Source of the DNA: Saccharothrix sp. NRRL B-16314
GTDB taxonomy: Bacteria; Actinomycetota; Actinomycetes; Mycobacteriales; Pseudonocardiaceae
NCBI RefSeq assembly: GCF_000716595.1
Contig: NZ_JNXC01000004.1
Span: forward strand, 1-64,000
Direction: 5' to 3'
DNA: 64,000 bases
Shown here: positions 1-8,250 of the stretch, one piece after another
Numbering within the stretch: position 1 is the stretch's first letter
Layout of the letters: every line of letters begins with the position of its first letter
Translations under genes and position numbers: made by a program
Notes under the pieces: model-generated
Seen by the model: the letters and a program-made list of their open reading frames with translations, nothing else
Told to the model about the DNA's origin: nothing
Databases searched by the model: none

Positions 1-2
1 TG

Positions 3-74
3 ACCGCCGCCATCTGGCACAACGACCACACCGACCAGCCCGTCAAGCGATCACTGACCGCCTACGACCACTAA
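3..74 (+). pseudogene. C-terminal tail of a transposase (partial at window edge)
   Basis: The first bases read in one frame as 23 residues, containing IWHNDHTD and ending KRSLTAYDH before a TAA stop. An ending of the form IWHN...PVKRSLxAYDH is one I associate with actinobacterial DDE transposases of the IS982 type. That family assignment is from memory and unproven. The rest lies outside the window, so I cannot say whether the element is intact. About 20 bases follow before the convergent exporter gene, and they may hold the element's right end. Confidence 0.45.
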
Positions 75-95
75 CGAGCCCTTGGACTTACTCAT

Positions 96-680
96 CTAGA
101 GGACGAGCGAGATGCCGGTTGCCGTGACGACCACGGCGACCGCCGCGTCCAGCACCCGCCACGCCGAGGGCTTGGTGAACGTGCCGGACAGCCACCGCGC
201 GCCGAACCCGAGCGCGGTGAACCACAGCACGCTGCCCGACATCGCGCCGACCGCGAACCACCACCGGTCGCCGCCGAAACCGGTGGACGCGGTGCCGAGC
301 AGCAGCACGGTGTCCAGGTACACGTGCGGGTTGAGCCAGGTCAGCGCCAGGCACGTGACGATCGCGGCGGACGCGGCGCCGCCGAGCTCCAACGCTGCCG
401 GCCGGAGCACGCGCCGTGCGGCCAGCACCCCGTAGCCGACGAGGAACGCCGCGCCGACCCACCGGACCACCGTCAACGCGACCGGCCAGGAGGTGAGCGC
501 GGCACCCACACCGCCGACGCCCAGGGCGATGAGCAGCGCGTCCGACCCGGCGCAGATCGCCACGACCGCCGGCACCTGCTGCCGCAACACCCCCTGGCGC
601 AGCACCAAGGCGTTCTGGGCGCCGATCACGACGATGAGGGACAGTCCGGTGCCCAGCCCGGCGAGCAGTGCGTACGTCAC
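96..680 (-). CDS. lysE: LysE/ArgO family amino acid exporter
   Basis: A 194-residue, almost wholly hydrophobic membrane protein with the six-segment layout of the LysE/ArgO family, which exports basic amino acids such as lysine and arginine. The N-terminus has the family pattern GLGTGLSLIVVIGAQNALVLRQG, shown here as its parts LSLIVVIGAQNA and LVLRQG. The start is GTG at 680, preceded by a weak GGTGGC. It is divergent from an ArgP/LysG-type LysR regulator across a 69-base gap, the arrangement of the lysE-lysG pair in corynebacteria. Regulation by that neighbour in response to a basic amino acid is therefore likely. Substrate is inferred from family and context only. Confidence 0.88.
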   Translation of the reverse strand: MTYALLAGLGTGLSLIVVIGAQNALVLRQGVLRQQVPAVVAICAGSDALLIALGVGGVGAALTSWPVALTVVRWVGAAFLVGYGVLAARRVLRPAALELGGAASAAIVTCLALTWLNPHVYLDTVLLLGTASTGFGGDRWWFAVGAMSGSVLWFTALGFGARWLSGTFTKPSAWRVLDAAVAVVVTATGISLVL

Positions 681-749
681 GCCACCGACCGTACGAACGG
701 TCCGGTGATAAGGCCAGCTACGGTTCCTGAAGTATCATTAGCAACCGTG
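681..749. promoter_or_regulatory. divergent promoter region of lysE and argP
   Basis: This 69-base gap separates the exporter from the LysR-type regulator and must hold both promoters and the regulator's binding site. It is locally AT-richer than its surroundings around 728-745 (AGTATCATTAGCAA). I could not fix a unique T-N11-A box or -10/-35 pair. Confidence 0.4.
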
Positions 750-1613
750 ATGCTCGATCCCGAGTGCGTGCGCACCCTGCTGGCCGTCGTGGACGAAGGC
801 ACGTTCGACGCCGCCGCCAAGGCGCTGCACGTCACCCCCTCGGCCGTGAGCCAGCGCATCAAGCTGCTGGAGCAGCGCACCGGCCGCGTCCTGCTGGTGC
901 GCTCGAAGCCAGCGAAGCTGACCGACTCGGGCGCCGTGATCGCGCGGTACGGGCGGCAGCAGGCGCTGCTGGACCGGGACGCGCGGGAGGCGTTGGGCCT
1001 GATCGAGGACCCGACGCCGATCCCGATCGCGGTCAACGCCGACTCGTTGGCCACCTGGTTCCGCCGCGTGGTCAAGGAACTGGCCGCCGACGAAGGCCTG
1101 GTGCTGTCCGTGCGGCGGGACGACCAGGACCACACCGCCGAGCTGCTGCGCCAGGGCCTGGTGGTGGCTGCGGTGACGTCGTCGCCGCAGCCGGTGCAGG
1201 GCTGCGTCGTCCGTCCACTCGGGAGCATCCGCTACCACGCCGTGGCCTCCAAGCGGTTCGAGCGGCGCTGGATGTCCGGGGGCCGGCCGCTGCACGACGC
1301 GCCGGTGATCGTGTTCGACGAGAAGGACGACCTCCAGGACCGGTTCTGCCGCGAGGTGACCGGCCGCGACGCGTCGGCGCACCGCCGCCACCACCTGCCG
1401 GACGGGCACGTGTTCGAGGACGCCGTGGTCGCCGGCGCGGGCTGGGCGCTGCTCACCGAGCACCAGATCGCCGCGCACCCCAGGCTCGTCCACCTCGCAC
1501 CGGAGCAGCCGGTGGACGTGCTGCTGCACTGGCAGCAGTGGAAGCTCGACTCGCCTCCGCTGGCCCGCGTCGCGGACGCCGTCTTCCGCGCGGCGGCGGC
1601 CGAGCTGCGCTGA
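750..1613 (+). CDS. argP: LysR-family regulator, ArgP/LysG type
   Basis: A 287-residue regulator with an N-terminal winged HTH (residues about 1-60, containing FDAAAKALHVTPSAVSQRIK) and a LysR effector-binding domain. The HTH pattern and the divergent LysE-type exporter fit the ArgP/LysG subgroup, which senses lysine or arginine and activates the exporter. An in-frame GTG at 747 directly precedes the ATG at 750. I chose ATG because the conserved domain begins at once with MLDPECVRTLLAV. The effector is inferred. Confidence 0.85.
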   Translation: MLDPECVRTLLAVVDEGTFDAAAKALHVTPSAVSQRIKLLEQRTGRVLLVRSKPAKLTDSGAVIARYGRQQALLDRDAREALGLIEDPTPIPIAVNADSLATWFRRVVKELAADEGLVLSVRRDDQDHTAELLRQGLVVAAVTSSPQPVQGCVVRPLGSIRYHAVASKRFERRWMSGGRPLHDAPVIVFDEKDDLQDRFCREVTGRDASAHRRHHLPDGHVFEDAVVAGAGWALLTEHQIAAHPRLVHLAPEQPVDVLLHWQQWKLDSPPLARVADAVFRAAAAELR

Positions 1614-1640
1614 GCGGTTCGCCGGTCGATCACCCGCCGG

Positions 1641-1790
1641 CCGCTCGACCATCACCACCGCGCGCAGCCACTGCTCCTGCGCCGAGCCCGCCGTCATGTC
1701 GATGTCGGAGTTCAGCGATACGACGTGCCAGTTGCCGAGGCCGTAGGAGTAGCAGCCCCGACCGTCCTCGTCCCGGGAGCGAACTCCCCG
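1641..1790 (-). pseudogene. remnant of a secreted metallophosphoesterase
   Basis: On the minus strand one frame reads CYSYGLGNWHVVSLNSDID followed by MTAGSAQEQWLRA. This closely resembles the stretch of calcineurin-like/purple-acid-phosphatase enzymes that normally reads (Y)YSYDLGxWHxVxLNS...QxQWLxADL. Upstream and downstream the same frame has no recognisable family sequence, and no start or stop fits. It is therefore a short relic rather than a gene. It fills most of the otherwise empty gap between argP and the sigma factor and suggests a past deletion or insertion here. The left boundary is approximate. Confidence 0.6.
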
Positions 1791-1873
1791 GCCCCGCTCG
1801 GGTGACCCACGCCACTCCTCGCAACTCGACGGCGGGAGGACGACCACTTTCCGGCTCCGGCGGTGTCCATCTT

Positions 1874-1890
1874 CTTGTGAGGACCACAAG
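1874..1890. promoter_or_regulatory. inverted repeat in the sigma factor leader
   Basis: CTTGTG-aggac-CACAAG is a 6-bp inverted repeat just upstream of the ribosome-binding site (GGGAAGGAG) of the ECF gene. Its right half lies in ACCACAAGGA (1883-1892), which recurs exactly at 2985-2994 in front of the adjacent exporter. It could be an operator or a leader element. No function is demonstrated. Confidence 0.35.
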
Positions 1891-1907
1891 GATGGGAAGG
1901 AGCCGCC

Positions 1908-2975
1908 GTGCGAGGCATCCCGCCGACACCGGGACCGGGCACACCAGGACCGGGCACACCGCGCACGTCGCCGGACCTGGTGGCGTCGGCACGGGCGGGC
2001 GACGGCGAGGCGTTCCGCGGGCTGGTCGAGCCGTACCGCCGTGAGCTCCAAGTGCACTGCTACCGCATCCTCGGCTCCGTCCAGGACGCCGAAGACCTGG
2101 TCCAGGAGACGCTGCTGGCCGCCTGGAGCGGTATCGGCGACTTCGAGGAGCGCTCGTCGGTGCGGACCTGGCTCTACCGGATCGCGACCAACCGCTGTCT
2201 GAACGCGCTGCGCGCCGGCTCGCGCCGACCGCACGAGCACGCGGCCTACCGGTCGGAGGTCCCGTTGCCCGAGCCGTCGCACCGCCAGGCCGGACCGAGC
2301 TGGCTGGAGCCGTACCCCGACGTGCTGCTCGACGGCATCGTCGACCACCTGCCCGGACCGGAGGCCCGCTACGAGGTCAGGGAGTCGGTCTCGCTGGCGT
2401 TCCTGGCCGCGCTGCAACAACTCCCGCCGCGGCAACGGGCCGTGCTGGTGCTGCGGGACGTGCTGGGGTTCCGGGCCGCCGAGGTCGCGGGCATCCTCGA
2501 CACGACCGAGAACGCGGTGACGAGCGCGCTGAGCCGGGCCCGGAGCGCACTGGCCCACGAGCTGCCGGTCCGGGAGAGCGCTCCGCTGCCGAACTCGCCG
2601 CAGGAACGCCGGGTCGTGGACGACTTCGTCCGCGCGTTCGAAGCCGGTGACGTCGACGCGATCGTGTCGATGCTGACCGACGACGCCTGGCTGACCATGC
2701 CGCCCATGCCCCTGGTGTACCAAGGGCTGGACGACATCCGGCACTTCCTGGCCGAGGTCGCGCTGCGCGACAGCGGCCGGCACGTGCTGGTCCCGACCCG
2801 GGCCAACGGCCAACCGGCGTTCGGCTGCTACCTGCGCGACCCGCGGAACCCGATCCTGCACGCGCACGGCGTGTTGGTGCTGACCCTGACCGGCGACCGG
2901 ATCACCGCGCTGACCCGCTTCGTGGACAACTCCCTGCTGACCGTGTTCGGGCTACCACGGTCGCTCCGCGTCTAG
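1908..2975 (+). CDS. ECF sigma factor with C-terminal SnoaL-like domain
   Basis: A 355-residue extracytoplasmic-function sigma factor. Region 2 lies at about 25-95 (HCYRILGSVQDAEDLVQET, then WLYRIATNRCLN), region 4 at about 165-215 (LPPRQRAVLVLRDVLGF), and a NTF2/SnoaL-like domain follows at about 220-345. This layout matches the long actinobacterial ECF group (TIGR02960-like) in which the tail is thought to modulate activity in place of a separate anti-sigma factor. None is encoded next to it. The start is GTG at 1908 after GGGAAGGAG. It lies 25 bases ahead of a DHA2 exporter, probably co-transcribed, so the exporter is a plausible target. The inducing signal is unknown. Confidence 0.88.
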   Translation: MRGIPPTPGPGTPGPGTPRTSPDLVASARAGDGEAFRGLVEPYRRELQVHCYRILGSVQDAEDLVQETLLAAWSGIGDFEERSSVRTWLYRIATNRCLNALRAGSRRPHEHAAYRSEVPLPEPSHRQAGPSWLEPYPDVLLDGIVDHLPGPEARYEVRESVSLAFLAALQQLPPRQRAVLVLRDVLGFRAAEVAGILDTTENAVTSALSRARSALAHELPVRESAPLPNSPQERRVVDDFVRAFEAGDVDAIVSMLTDDAWLTMPPMPLVYQGLDDIRHFLAEVALRDSGRHVLVPTRANGQPAFGCYLRDPRNPILHAHGVLVLTLTGDRITALTRFVDNSLLTVFGLPRSLRV

Positions 2976-3000
2976 AAGACCAGAACCACAAGGAGGAACG

Positions 3001-4413
3001 GTGGACACCGACCGCAGGCGGATGACGTCCGAACAGGCATGGGTGTTGGGGCTCGCTTCCCTGGCGTCGTTCATGATGGCACTGGACAGCCTCGTCGTGT
3101 CGACGGCGTTGACCACGATCCGGCGGGATCTCACCGCGTCGCTCGAAGAACTCGAGTGGACCGTCAACGCCTACAACCTGACGTTCGCGGTGCTGCTGCT
3201 GACCGGAGCGGCACTGGGTGACCGGTTCGGCCGGCGACGGGTGTTCGTCGCCGGGCTGGCGGTGTTCACCGTCGCCTCGGTGGCCTGCGCGCTGTCCCCG
3301 GGCATCGGCGCCCTGATCGCGGCACGGGCCTTGCAGGGCGCCGGCGCCGCGATGGTGCTGCCGCTGTCGCTCACGCTGATCAGCGCGGCGTTCCCGCCGC
3401 AGCAGCGGGGCAAGGCGATGGGGCTCTACCTGGGCCTGACCGGGCTGGCCACGTTCAGCGGCCCGTTCATCGGCGGCGTCATCGCCGAAGGGCTGGCCTG
3501 GCAGTGGATCTTCTGGCTGAACCTGCCGGTCGGCCTGGCCACGATCGCGCTCACGGCCCGGCGGGTCGACGAGAGCGTCGGCCCGAACAACCGGCTCGAC
3601 CTGGTCGGCGTGGTGCTGGTGACCTCGGGCGCGTTCGGCATCGTCTGGGGCCTGGTGCGCGGCAACGTGGCCCGCTGGATGAGCGCCGAAGTGGTCGGCG
3701 CGCTGGTCCTCGGTCTCGCGCTGGTCATCGCGTTCGTGCTCTGGGAACGACGCACGGAGGCGCCGATGCTGCCGATGCGGTTCTTCCGGAAACGGGCGTT
3801 CGCCACGGCCAACCCGGCGAACTTCCTCGTCTTCGCCTCGCTGTACGGCACGATGTTCTTCCTCGCGCAGTACTTCCAGACCGTGCTCGGCGAAGGGCCG
3901 CTCGTCGCCGGGCTGATGCTGATGCCGTGGACCGCGACGCTGATGGTGTGCGCGCCCATCGCCGGGCGGTTGGTCGACAAGTACGGCGAGCGCACGTTCG
4001 TGGTCGGCGGGCTGCTGCTCCAGGCCATCGGCATGGGCTGGATCGCCGTGATCGCCGACACCGACACGGGCTACCTCGAACTGCTGCCCGCGCTCGTCGT
4101 CGGCAGCGTCGGGCTGACCATGGCCATGCCGGCGGCGCAGAAGGCGGTGGTCGGCTCGGTGGAACCGCGGGAGATCGGCCAGGCGTCCGGCGCGTTCATG
4201 ATGCTGCGGATCTTCGGCGGGGTGTTCGGGATCGCGGTCACGGTCGCGGTGTTCGCGGCTGCCGGCGGCTACTCGTCGGCCGAGGAGTTCAGCGACGGGT
4301 TCGCGGCCGGGATGGGCGTGGTCTCCGCGTTCGCGTTCACCGGCGTGCTCGTCGCGTTGGGCATGCCAGCCGGGCGACCGGCGCCGCGGGCGAGCGCGGT
4401 CGCCGCGGGTTGA
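3001..4413 (+). CDS. DHA2-family MFS drug/efflux transporter
   Basis: A 470-residue major facilitator of the EmrB/QacA (DHA2, 14 transmembrane segment) family. The N-terminus shows the motif D family pattern FMMALDSLVVSTALTTI. Motif A (GDRFGRRRVF) follows segment 2, and motif C-like sequence (GLTGLATFSGPFIGG) lies in the fifth segment. Such proteins export drugs and other hydrophobic compounds by proton antiport. The GTG start at 3001 has a strong AAGGAGG. The gene directly follows the ECF sigma factor and shares the leader decamer ACCACAAGGA with it. Substrate unknown. Confidence 0.88.
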   Translation: MDTDRRRMTSEQAWVLGLASLASFMMALDSLVVSTALTTIRRDLTASLEELEWTVNAYNLTFAVLLLTGAALGDRFGRRRVFVAGLAVFTVASVACALSPGIGALIAARALQGAGAAMVLPLSLTLISAAFPPQQRGKAMGLYLGLTGLATFSGPFIGGVIAEGLAWQWIFWLNLPVGLATIALTARRVDESVGPNNRLDLVGVVLVTSGAFGIVWGLVRGNVARWMSAEVVGALVLGLALVIAFVLWERRTEAPMLPMRFFRKRAFATANPANFLVFASLYGTMFFLAQYFQTVLGEGPLVAGLMLMPWTATLMVCAPIAGRLVDKYGERTFVVGGLLLQAIGMGWIAVIADTDTGYLELLPALVVGSVGLTMAMPAAQKAVVGSVEPREIGQASGAFMMLRIFGGVFGIAVTVAVFAAAGGYSSAEEFSDGFAAGMGVVSAFAFTGVLVALGMPAGRPAPRASAVAAG

Positions 4414-4420
4414 CGTTAAA

Positions 4421-4464
4421 ATGGCCGGTCGTCACGGCTCTCCCATCACGTGACGACCGGCCGT
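4421..4464. terminator. bidirectional terminator hairpin
   Basis: GGCCGGTCGTCAC (4423-4435) pairs perfectly with GTGACGACCGGCC (4450-4462) around a 14-nt loop. A-rich and T-rich flanks lie outside the stem. It sits between the convergent exporter and ABC operon and can end transcription from both. Confidence 0.8.
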
Positions 4465-4480
4465 TGACACCGCGAGGCGC

Positions 4481-5296
4481 CTACTTCACTCCGCCTGCGG
4501 TCAGGCCCGCGATAATCCGCCGCTGGAACACCAGCACCAGGATGACCAGCGGCACGGTCACGATCACGCCCGCGGCCATCTGCGTGCCGAACGGCTGGTC
4601 GAAACCGTACGCCCCGGTGAACCGGGAGATCGCCACGGTAGCGGTCTGCATCTTGCTGTCGTTGACCATCGACAGGGCGATGATGAACTCGTTCCACGCC
4701 GCGATGAACGTGATGATCGCGGTGGTGAAGACACCCGGCGCGGCCAGCGGCAGGATGACCTTGCGGAACGCCTGGCCGCGGGTGCAGCCGTCGACCATCG
4801 CCGCCTGCTCCAGCTCCGCCGGCATCTGCCGGAAGAACGCGGTCAGGTTCCACACCGCCAGCGGCAGCGCGAACGACAGGCTGGGCACGATCATCGACTG
4901 GTAGGTGTTGATCCACCCGATGTCGGTGAACAGCGCCAGCAGCGGCACCAGCAGCGAGATGCCGGGGAACATCGACGTCGCGATGATCAGCGCCGCGACC
5001 GCGTTCTTGAACCGGAAGTTCAGCCGTGCCAACGCGTACGCCGCCGACACGCCGATGATCAGCGTCAGCACCGTCGTGACACCCGCGACGACCAGGCTGT
5101 TGAGCAGCGACCGGCCGAACCCGACCTCGGGCGCGAACACCGCCGTCAGGTTGTCCAGCGAGAACGGCGACGGCAGCGGCGTGACCGCGAACTGGTCGGA
5201 GGGACGGCGGAACGCCGACACCGCCATCCAGTAGAACGGCGCCAGGCAGTAGACCAGGATCAACCCCAGCCCGGCGAACCTCAGCGCGCCCCTCAT
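4481..5296 (-). CDS. carbohydrate ABC transporter permease, MalG type
   Basis: A 271-residue inner-membrane permease of the CUT1 family with six predicted segments. The EAA loop reads EQAAMVDGCTRGQAFRKVIL, the coupling site for the ATPase. It is the last gene of a three-gene operon, and its ATG (5296) overlaps the stop of the MalF-type partner as ATGA. No ATPase gene is present, so an MsiK-like shared ATPase is expected. The substrate is probably an oligosaccharide but cannot be read from the sequence. Confidence 0.9.
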   Translation of the reverse strand: MRGALRFAGLGLILVYCLAPFYWMAVSAFRRPSDQFAVTPLPSPFSLDNLTAVFAPEVGFGRSLLNSLVVAGVTTVLTLIIGVSAAYALARLNFRFKNAVAALIIATSMFPGISLLVPLLALFTDIGWINTYQSMIVPSLSFALPLAVWNLTAFFRQMPAELEQAAMVDGCTRGQAFRKVILPLAAPGVFTTAIITFIAAWNEFIIALSMVNDSKMQTATVAISRFTGAYGFDQPFGTQMAAGVIVTVPLVILVLVFQRRIIAGLTAGGVK

Positions 5297-6225
5297 TTCC
5301 GCGACCTTTCCCGAGCCTCGCCGATCACGTCCGCGCCCAGCAGCCGCACGAACACGAACGCGACGACCACGACGTAGACGAACAGCACCGTCGCGTACGC
5401 CGCGGCCGGTCCGAACCGGAGGCTCGACGCCTCGTCGAAGGCGACCATGGACAGCGTCTCCACCGATTCCTTGCGGTTGCCGATGAGCACGAACGGCAGG
5501 TCGAACATCCGCAGCGCGTCGAGCACCCGGAACAGCACGGCGACCAGCAGCGCGGGCTTCACCAGCGGCAGCGTGATCCGCCAGAACTGCTTCCACGGCG
5601 ACGCGCCGTCCACCCGGGCCGCCTCGTAGACGTCGGTCGGGATGATCTGGAGGCCGGCCAGCACCAGCAGGCCGACGAACGGCGCGGTCTTCCACACGTC
5701 CGCCAGGATCACCGCCAGCTTGGCGTGCCAGCCCTCGGTCGTCCACAGGATCTGCTGGCCGATGATCGAGTTGGCCACGCCGTCGGCCTGGAAGATCCAG
5801 CGCCACAGCAGCGCGGACACCGCCGTCGGCACCGCCCACGGCACCAGGATGCTGGCCCGGACCACGCCGCGCCAGCGGATCGCGTGGTGCATGACCAGGG
5901 CCATGCCGACGCCGATCAACACCTCCAGCGTGACCGTGATGACGGTGAACACCGTGGTGTTGCCGAAGGCGTTCCAGAACCGGCTCGCCGCCTCACCGGC
6001 GAAGATCGAGGCGTAGTTGTCGATGCCGACGAACTGCGAGCCCTCCACGACGAAACCGCTCTCGTCGAGGTCCGTGCCCTCGCGGAACACCGACTCGCGC
6101 AGCGCCGCCACCAACGGGTACCCGACCACGAGGCCGAGCACCACGAACGTCGGTGACAGCAGCGCCGCGGCGAGTCGCCCCGCGCCCGAGGTCGCACCCC
6201 GGGCGCGGCGGGCGACCGCCGTCAC
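5293..6225 (-). CDS. carbohydrate ABC transporter permease, MalF type
   Basis: A 310-residue CUT1 permease with an N-terminal cytoplasmic stretch (about 1-15), a first membrane helix and a large periplasmic-side loop before the core helices. The EAA loop reads YEAARVDGASPWKQFWRITL. Its ATG overlaps the binding-protein stop (ATGA at 6222-6225), so the three genes are translationally coupled. It pairs with the MalG-type permease downstream. Confidence 0.9.
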   Translation of the reverse strand: MTAVARRARGATSGAGRLAAALLSPTFVVLGLVVGYPLVAALRESVFREGTDLDESGFVVEGSQFVGIDNYASIFAGEAASRFWNAFGNTTVFTVITVTLEVLIGVGMALVMHHAIRWRGVVRASILVPWAVPTAVSALLWRWIFQADGVANSIIGQQILWTTEGWHAKLAVILADVWKTAPFVGLLVLAGLQIIPTDVYEAARVDGASPWKQFWRITLPLVKPALLVAVLFRVLDALRMFDLPFVLIGNRKESVETLSMVAFDEASSLRFGPAAAYATVLFVYVVVVAFVFVRLLGADVIGEARERSRK

Positions 6226-7508
6226 TTCAGAAGCTCTTCCAACTTGGCCTGCAGGTCCTTCAGCGCCACGTCGCTGGTCTTCTCACCGGTCAGCGCGGCG
6301 TAGGCGGCTTCCTGGATGGCCTGGGTGACGTCGCCGTAGCGGACGGCCTGCGGGCGCGGCTTGGCCGAGAGGATCGACTTCTTCAGCGTCGGCAGGTACG
6401 GGAACTGCTTGATCAGCTCGGCGTCGTCGTACAGGCTCGCCAGCGTCGGCGCCTGCGAGGTGGCCAGCAGGTTGGAGCGCTGCGCGGCCTCGCTGGTGTA
6501 GAACTTCATGAAGTCCAGCGCGGTGGCCTTGTTCTTGCCGAAAGCGGAGATGGCGAAGTTGTGGCCGCCGAGGGTGGAGCTGCCGGTGCCCTTGATGCCG
6601 GGCAGCGGCGCGACGTCGAACTTGCCCGCGACCTGCGACGAGCCGTCGGTCTTGCCGGCCAGGTTCCACTGGTAGGGCCACTGGCGGTGGAACAGCAGCT
6701 CGCCCGCCTGGAACGCGCGGCGGCCTTCCTCCTCCTTGTACGTGATGGCCTTCTCCGGGATCACGCCTTCCTTGAAGCCGGCGACCAGGGCGTCGAGCCC
6801 GGCCTTCGCCTCGGGCGTGTTCACCACGGGCTTGCCGGACGCGTCGACGACGTCACCGCCGGCGGAGTGCACGGCCTCGTCGAAGTTGACGGTCAGGCCC
6901 TCGTACTTCTCGAACTGACCGGCGTAGCAGCCGATCGCGGGCTGGGCCGCCTTCACGGTCTTGCAGGCGGCGACGAGGTCGGCCCACGTCTTGGGCGCCT
7001 GCACGCCCGCCGCGTCGAGCAGGTCCTTGCGGTAGTACAGCAGGCCGCCGTCGGAGAACACCGGCGCCGCGTAGAGCTTGTCCCGGTACTCCGCGGTCTT
7101 CACCGCGGGCTCCAGGAACTTGTCCAGTTCGAACTGGTCCTTGGGCAGCTCGACCACCCAGCGGTTGGCCGCGAACTCCGCGGTCCACACCACGTCGAGG
7201 TTGAGGATCGTGTACGCGTCCGACTTGACCTGCGCGTTCTGCACCATCTGCTGACGCTGGGCGTCGGCGGACTCGGGCAGTTCGATGATCCGGACCTGCT
7301 CGTCCGCGTGCTTGGAGTTCCACTCGTCGACGAGCTTCTGCATGTTGCCGGACGTGTCCTTGCCGGTGGCGAAGGTGACCTCGCCCCGGCCTTCGAGCGC
7401 ACCGCTGGGCTGCTCGCCGCCGTCGTTCCCACCACTGCCACACGAGGCGAGGAGAACTGCCACCCCCAGCGCCGCAGTCGCCCGCAACGCCGTTGTCCGT
7501 ACGCCCAT
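6222..7508 (-). CDS. extracellular sugar-binding lipoprotein of ABC importer
   Basis: A 428-residue family 1 extracellular solute-binding protein. A lipoprotein signal ends in LLASC with the lipidated Cys at residue 23, followed by a Gly/Asn-rich tether. The solute-binding fold runs to the C-terminus. I chose ATG at 7508 over GTG at 7511 because GGGAG lies 7 bases upstream of the ATG. It is the first gene of a binding protein-MalF-MalG operon. A decayed LacI-type regulator, then DeoR- and ROK-type regulators, lie upstream. The native repressor may therefore have been lost. Substrate unknown. Confidence 0.88.
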   Translation of the reverse strand: MGVRTTALRATAALGVAVLLASCGSGGNDGGEQPSGALEGRGEVTFATGKDTSGNMQKLVDEWNSKHADEQVRIIELPESADAQRQQMVQNAQVKSDAYTILNLDVVWTAEFAANRWVVELPKDQFELDKFLEPAVKTAEYRDKLYAAPVFSDGGLLYYRKDLLDAAGVQAPKTWADLVAACKTVKAAQPAIGCYAGQFEKYEGLTVNFDEAVHSAGGDVVDASGKPVVNTPEAKAGLDALVAGFKEGVIPEKAITYKEEEGRRAFQAGELLFHRQWPYQWNLAGKTDGSSQVAGKFDVAPLPGIKGTGSSTLGGHNFAISAFGKNKATALDFMKFYTSEAAQRSNLLATSQAPTLASLYDDAELIKQFPYLPTLKKSILSAKPRPQAVRYGDVTQAIQEAAYAALTGEKTSDVALKDLQAKLEELLK

Positions 7509-7521
7509 CACCGAACTCCCA

Positions 7522-7990
7522 TCAATTCACATCGTGCTCTGTCAAGCGGATCGGGGCGCTGCCACGGCTGATGACCTCAACCGGCAGGTCGACACCCCGA
7601 TCGCCGTTCGCGCTGTCCAGCAGGTCCGCCGCGGTTCGGGCGCACCTCTCGACGGGGTGCCGCACCGAGGTGAGGCCACCGTCCACAACGGAAGCCGGCG
7701 GCGAGTCGTCGAACCCGTCACCGCGACGTCCGTCCGGGGCCGAAGCCCTTGGCGGCGCGCTTCACGGAGCACACCTACAGCAAGGGGGTACGTCTCCGCG
7801 ATCACCACGTCGGGTGGGACTTCGGTGTTCTGAAGCACCCGCAGCGCCGCGGCGCCCGCTTCGACGGCGCCGGCGGTGGCGGGTGTCGAGCGGTCCGAGG
7901 GCAGGTCCAGGGCGGTGCGGGCGGTGTTCCGGCGCCGCGTCCGGTCGAGGTTCTGGCTCGTCACACCGACCCTTCCGACGCGCGCGATTC
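7522..7990 (-). pseudogene. frameshifted C-terminal half of a LacI-family regulator
   Basis: The minus strand encodes a LacI effector-domain tail in two frames. The upstream part reads VPPDVVIAETYPLAVGVLRE and on to DVAVTG. After position 7714 the match continues one frame over as FDDSPPASVVDGGLTSVRHP and ends ISRGSAPIRLTEHDVN-stop at 7522. One base is missing from the expected GGTTTCGAC at the break. No HTH domain could be recovered upstream, although RVGVTSQNLDRT near 7950-7990 still looks LacI-like. It lies 13 bases before the sugar-binding protein gene, where a local repressor would be expected. Confidence 0.72.
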
Positions 7991-8250
7991 GACTGCGGCC
8001 CAGACCGTACCGGAGGGTAACCGAGCGGTGACAGGCACCGCCGCGCAGAGGTGGACGAGGGGGTCGGGACGTGCCATGGGCCTGTTCCCCCTGCCGGAGA
8101 CTGGTGACGGAGCGCGCCCGGATGCTCACTCGACTGCCGTTCGACCGTTCGAAAGCGGCGGCCACTGTGTCGCGCGCCACACGACCGTGTCAAGGAGTGG
8201 GACGCGCTACGTGATCGGACCGCAACGGAGGTGTGTCCTGGCCGGTGCGG
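7991..8250. other. non-coding stretch, no gene recognised
   Basis: About 260 bases between the regulator remnant and the DeoR gene. Short open frames exist on both strands, but none has a family signature. On the minus strand this is where the missing N-terminal half of the LacI-type remnant would lie, so it is probably degraded coding DNA. Confidence 0.5.

Noticed and set aside
738..2867. 709-codon open frame antisense to argP and the sigma factor
   Set aside because: It is the GC-biased shadow of two well-supported genes and has low-complexity Arg/Gly/Val composition. Only the short metallophosphoesterase block inside it (1641-1790) is family-like.
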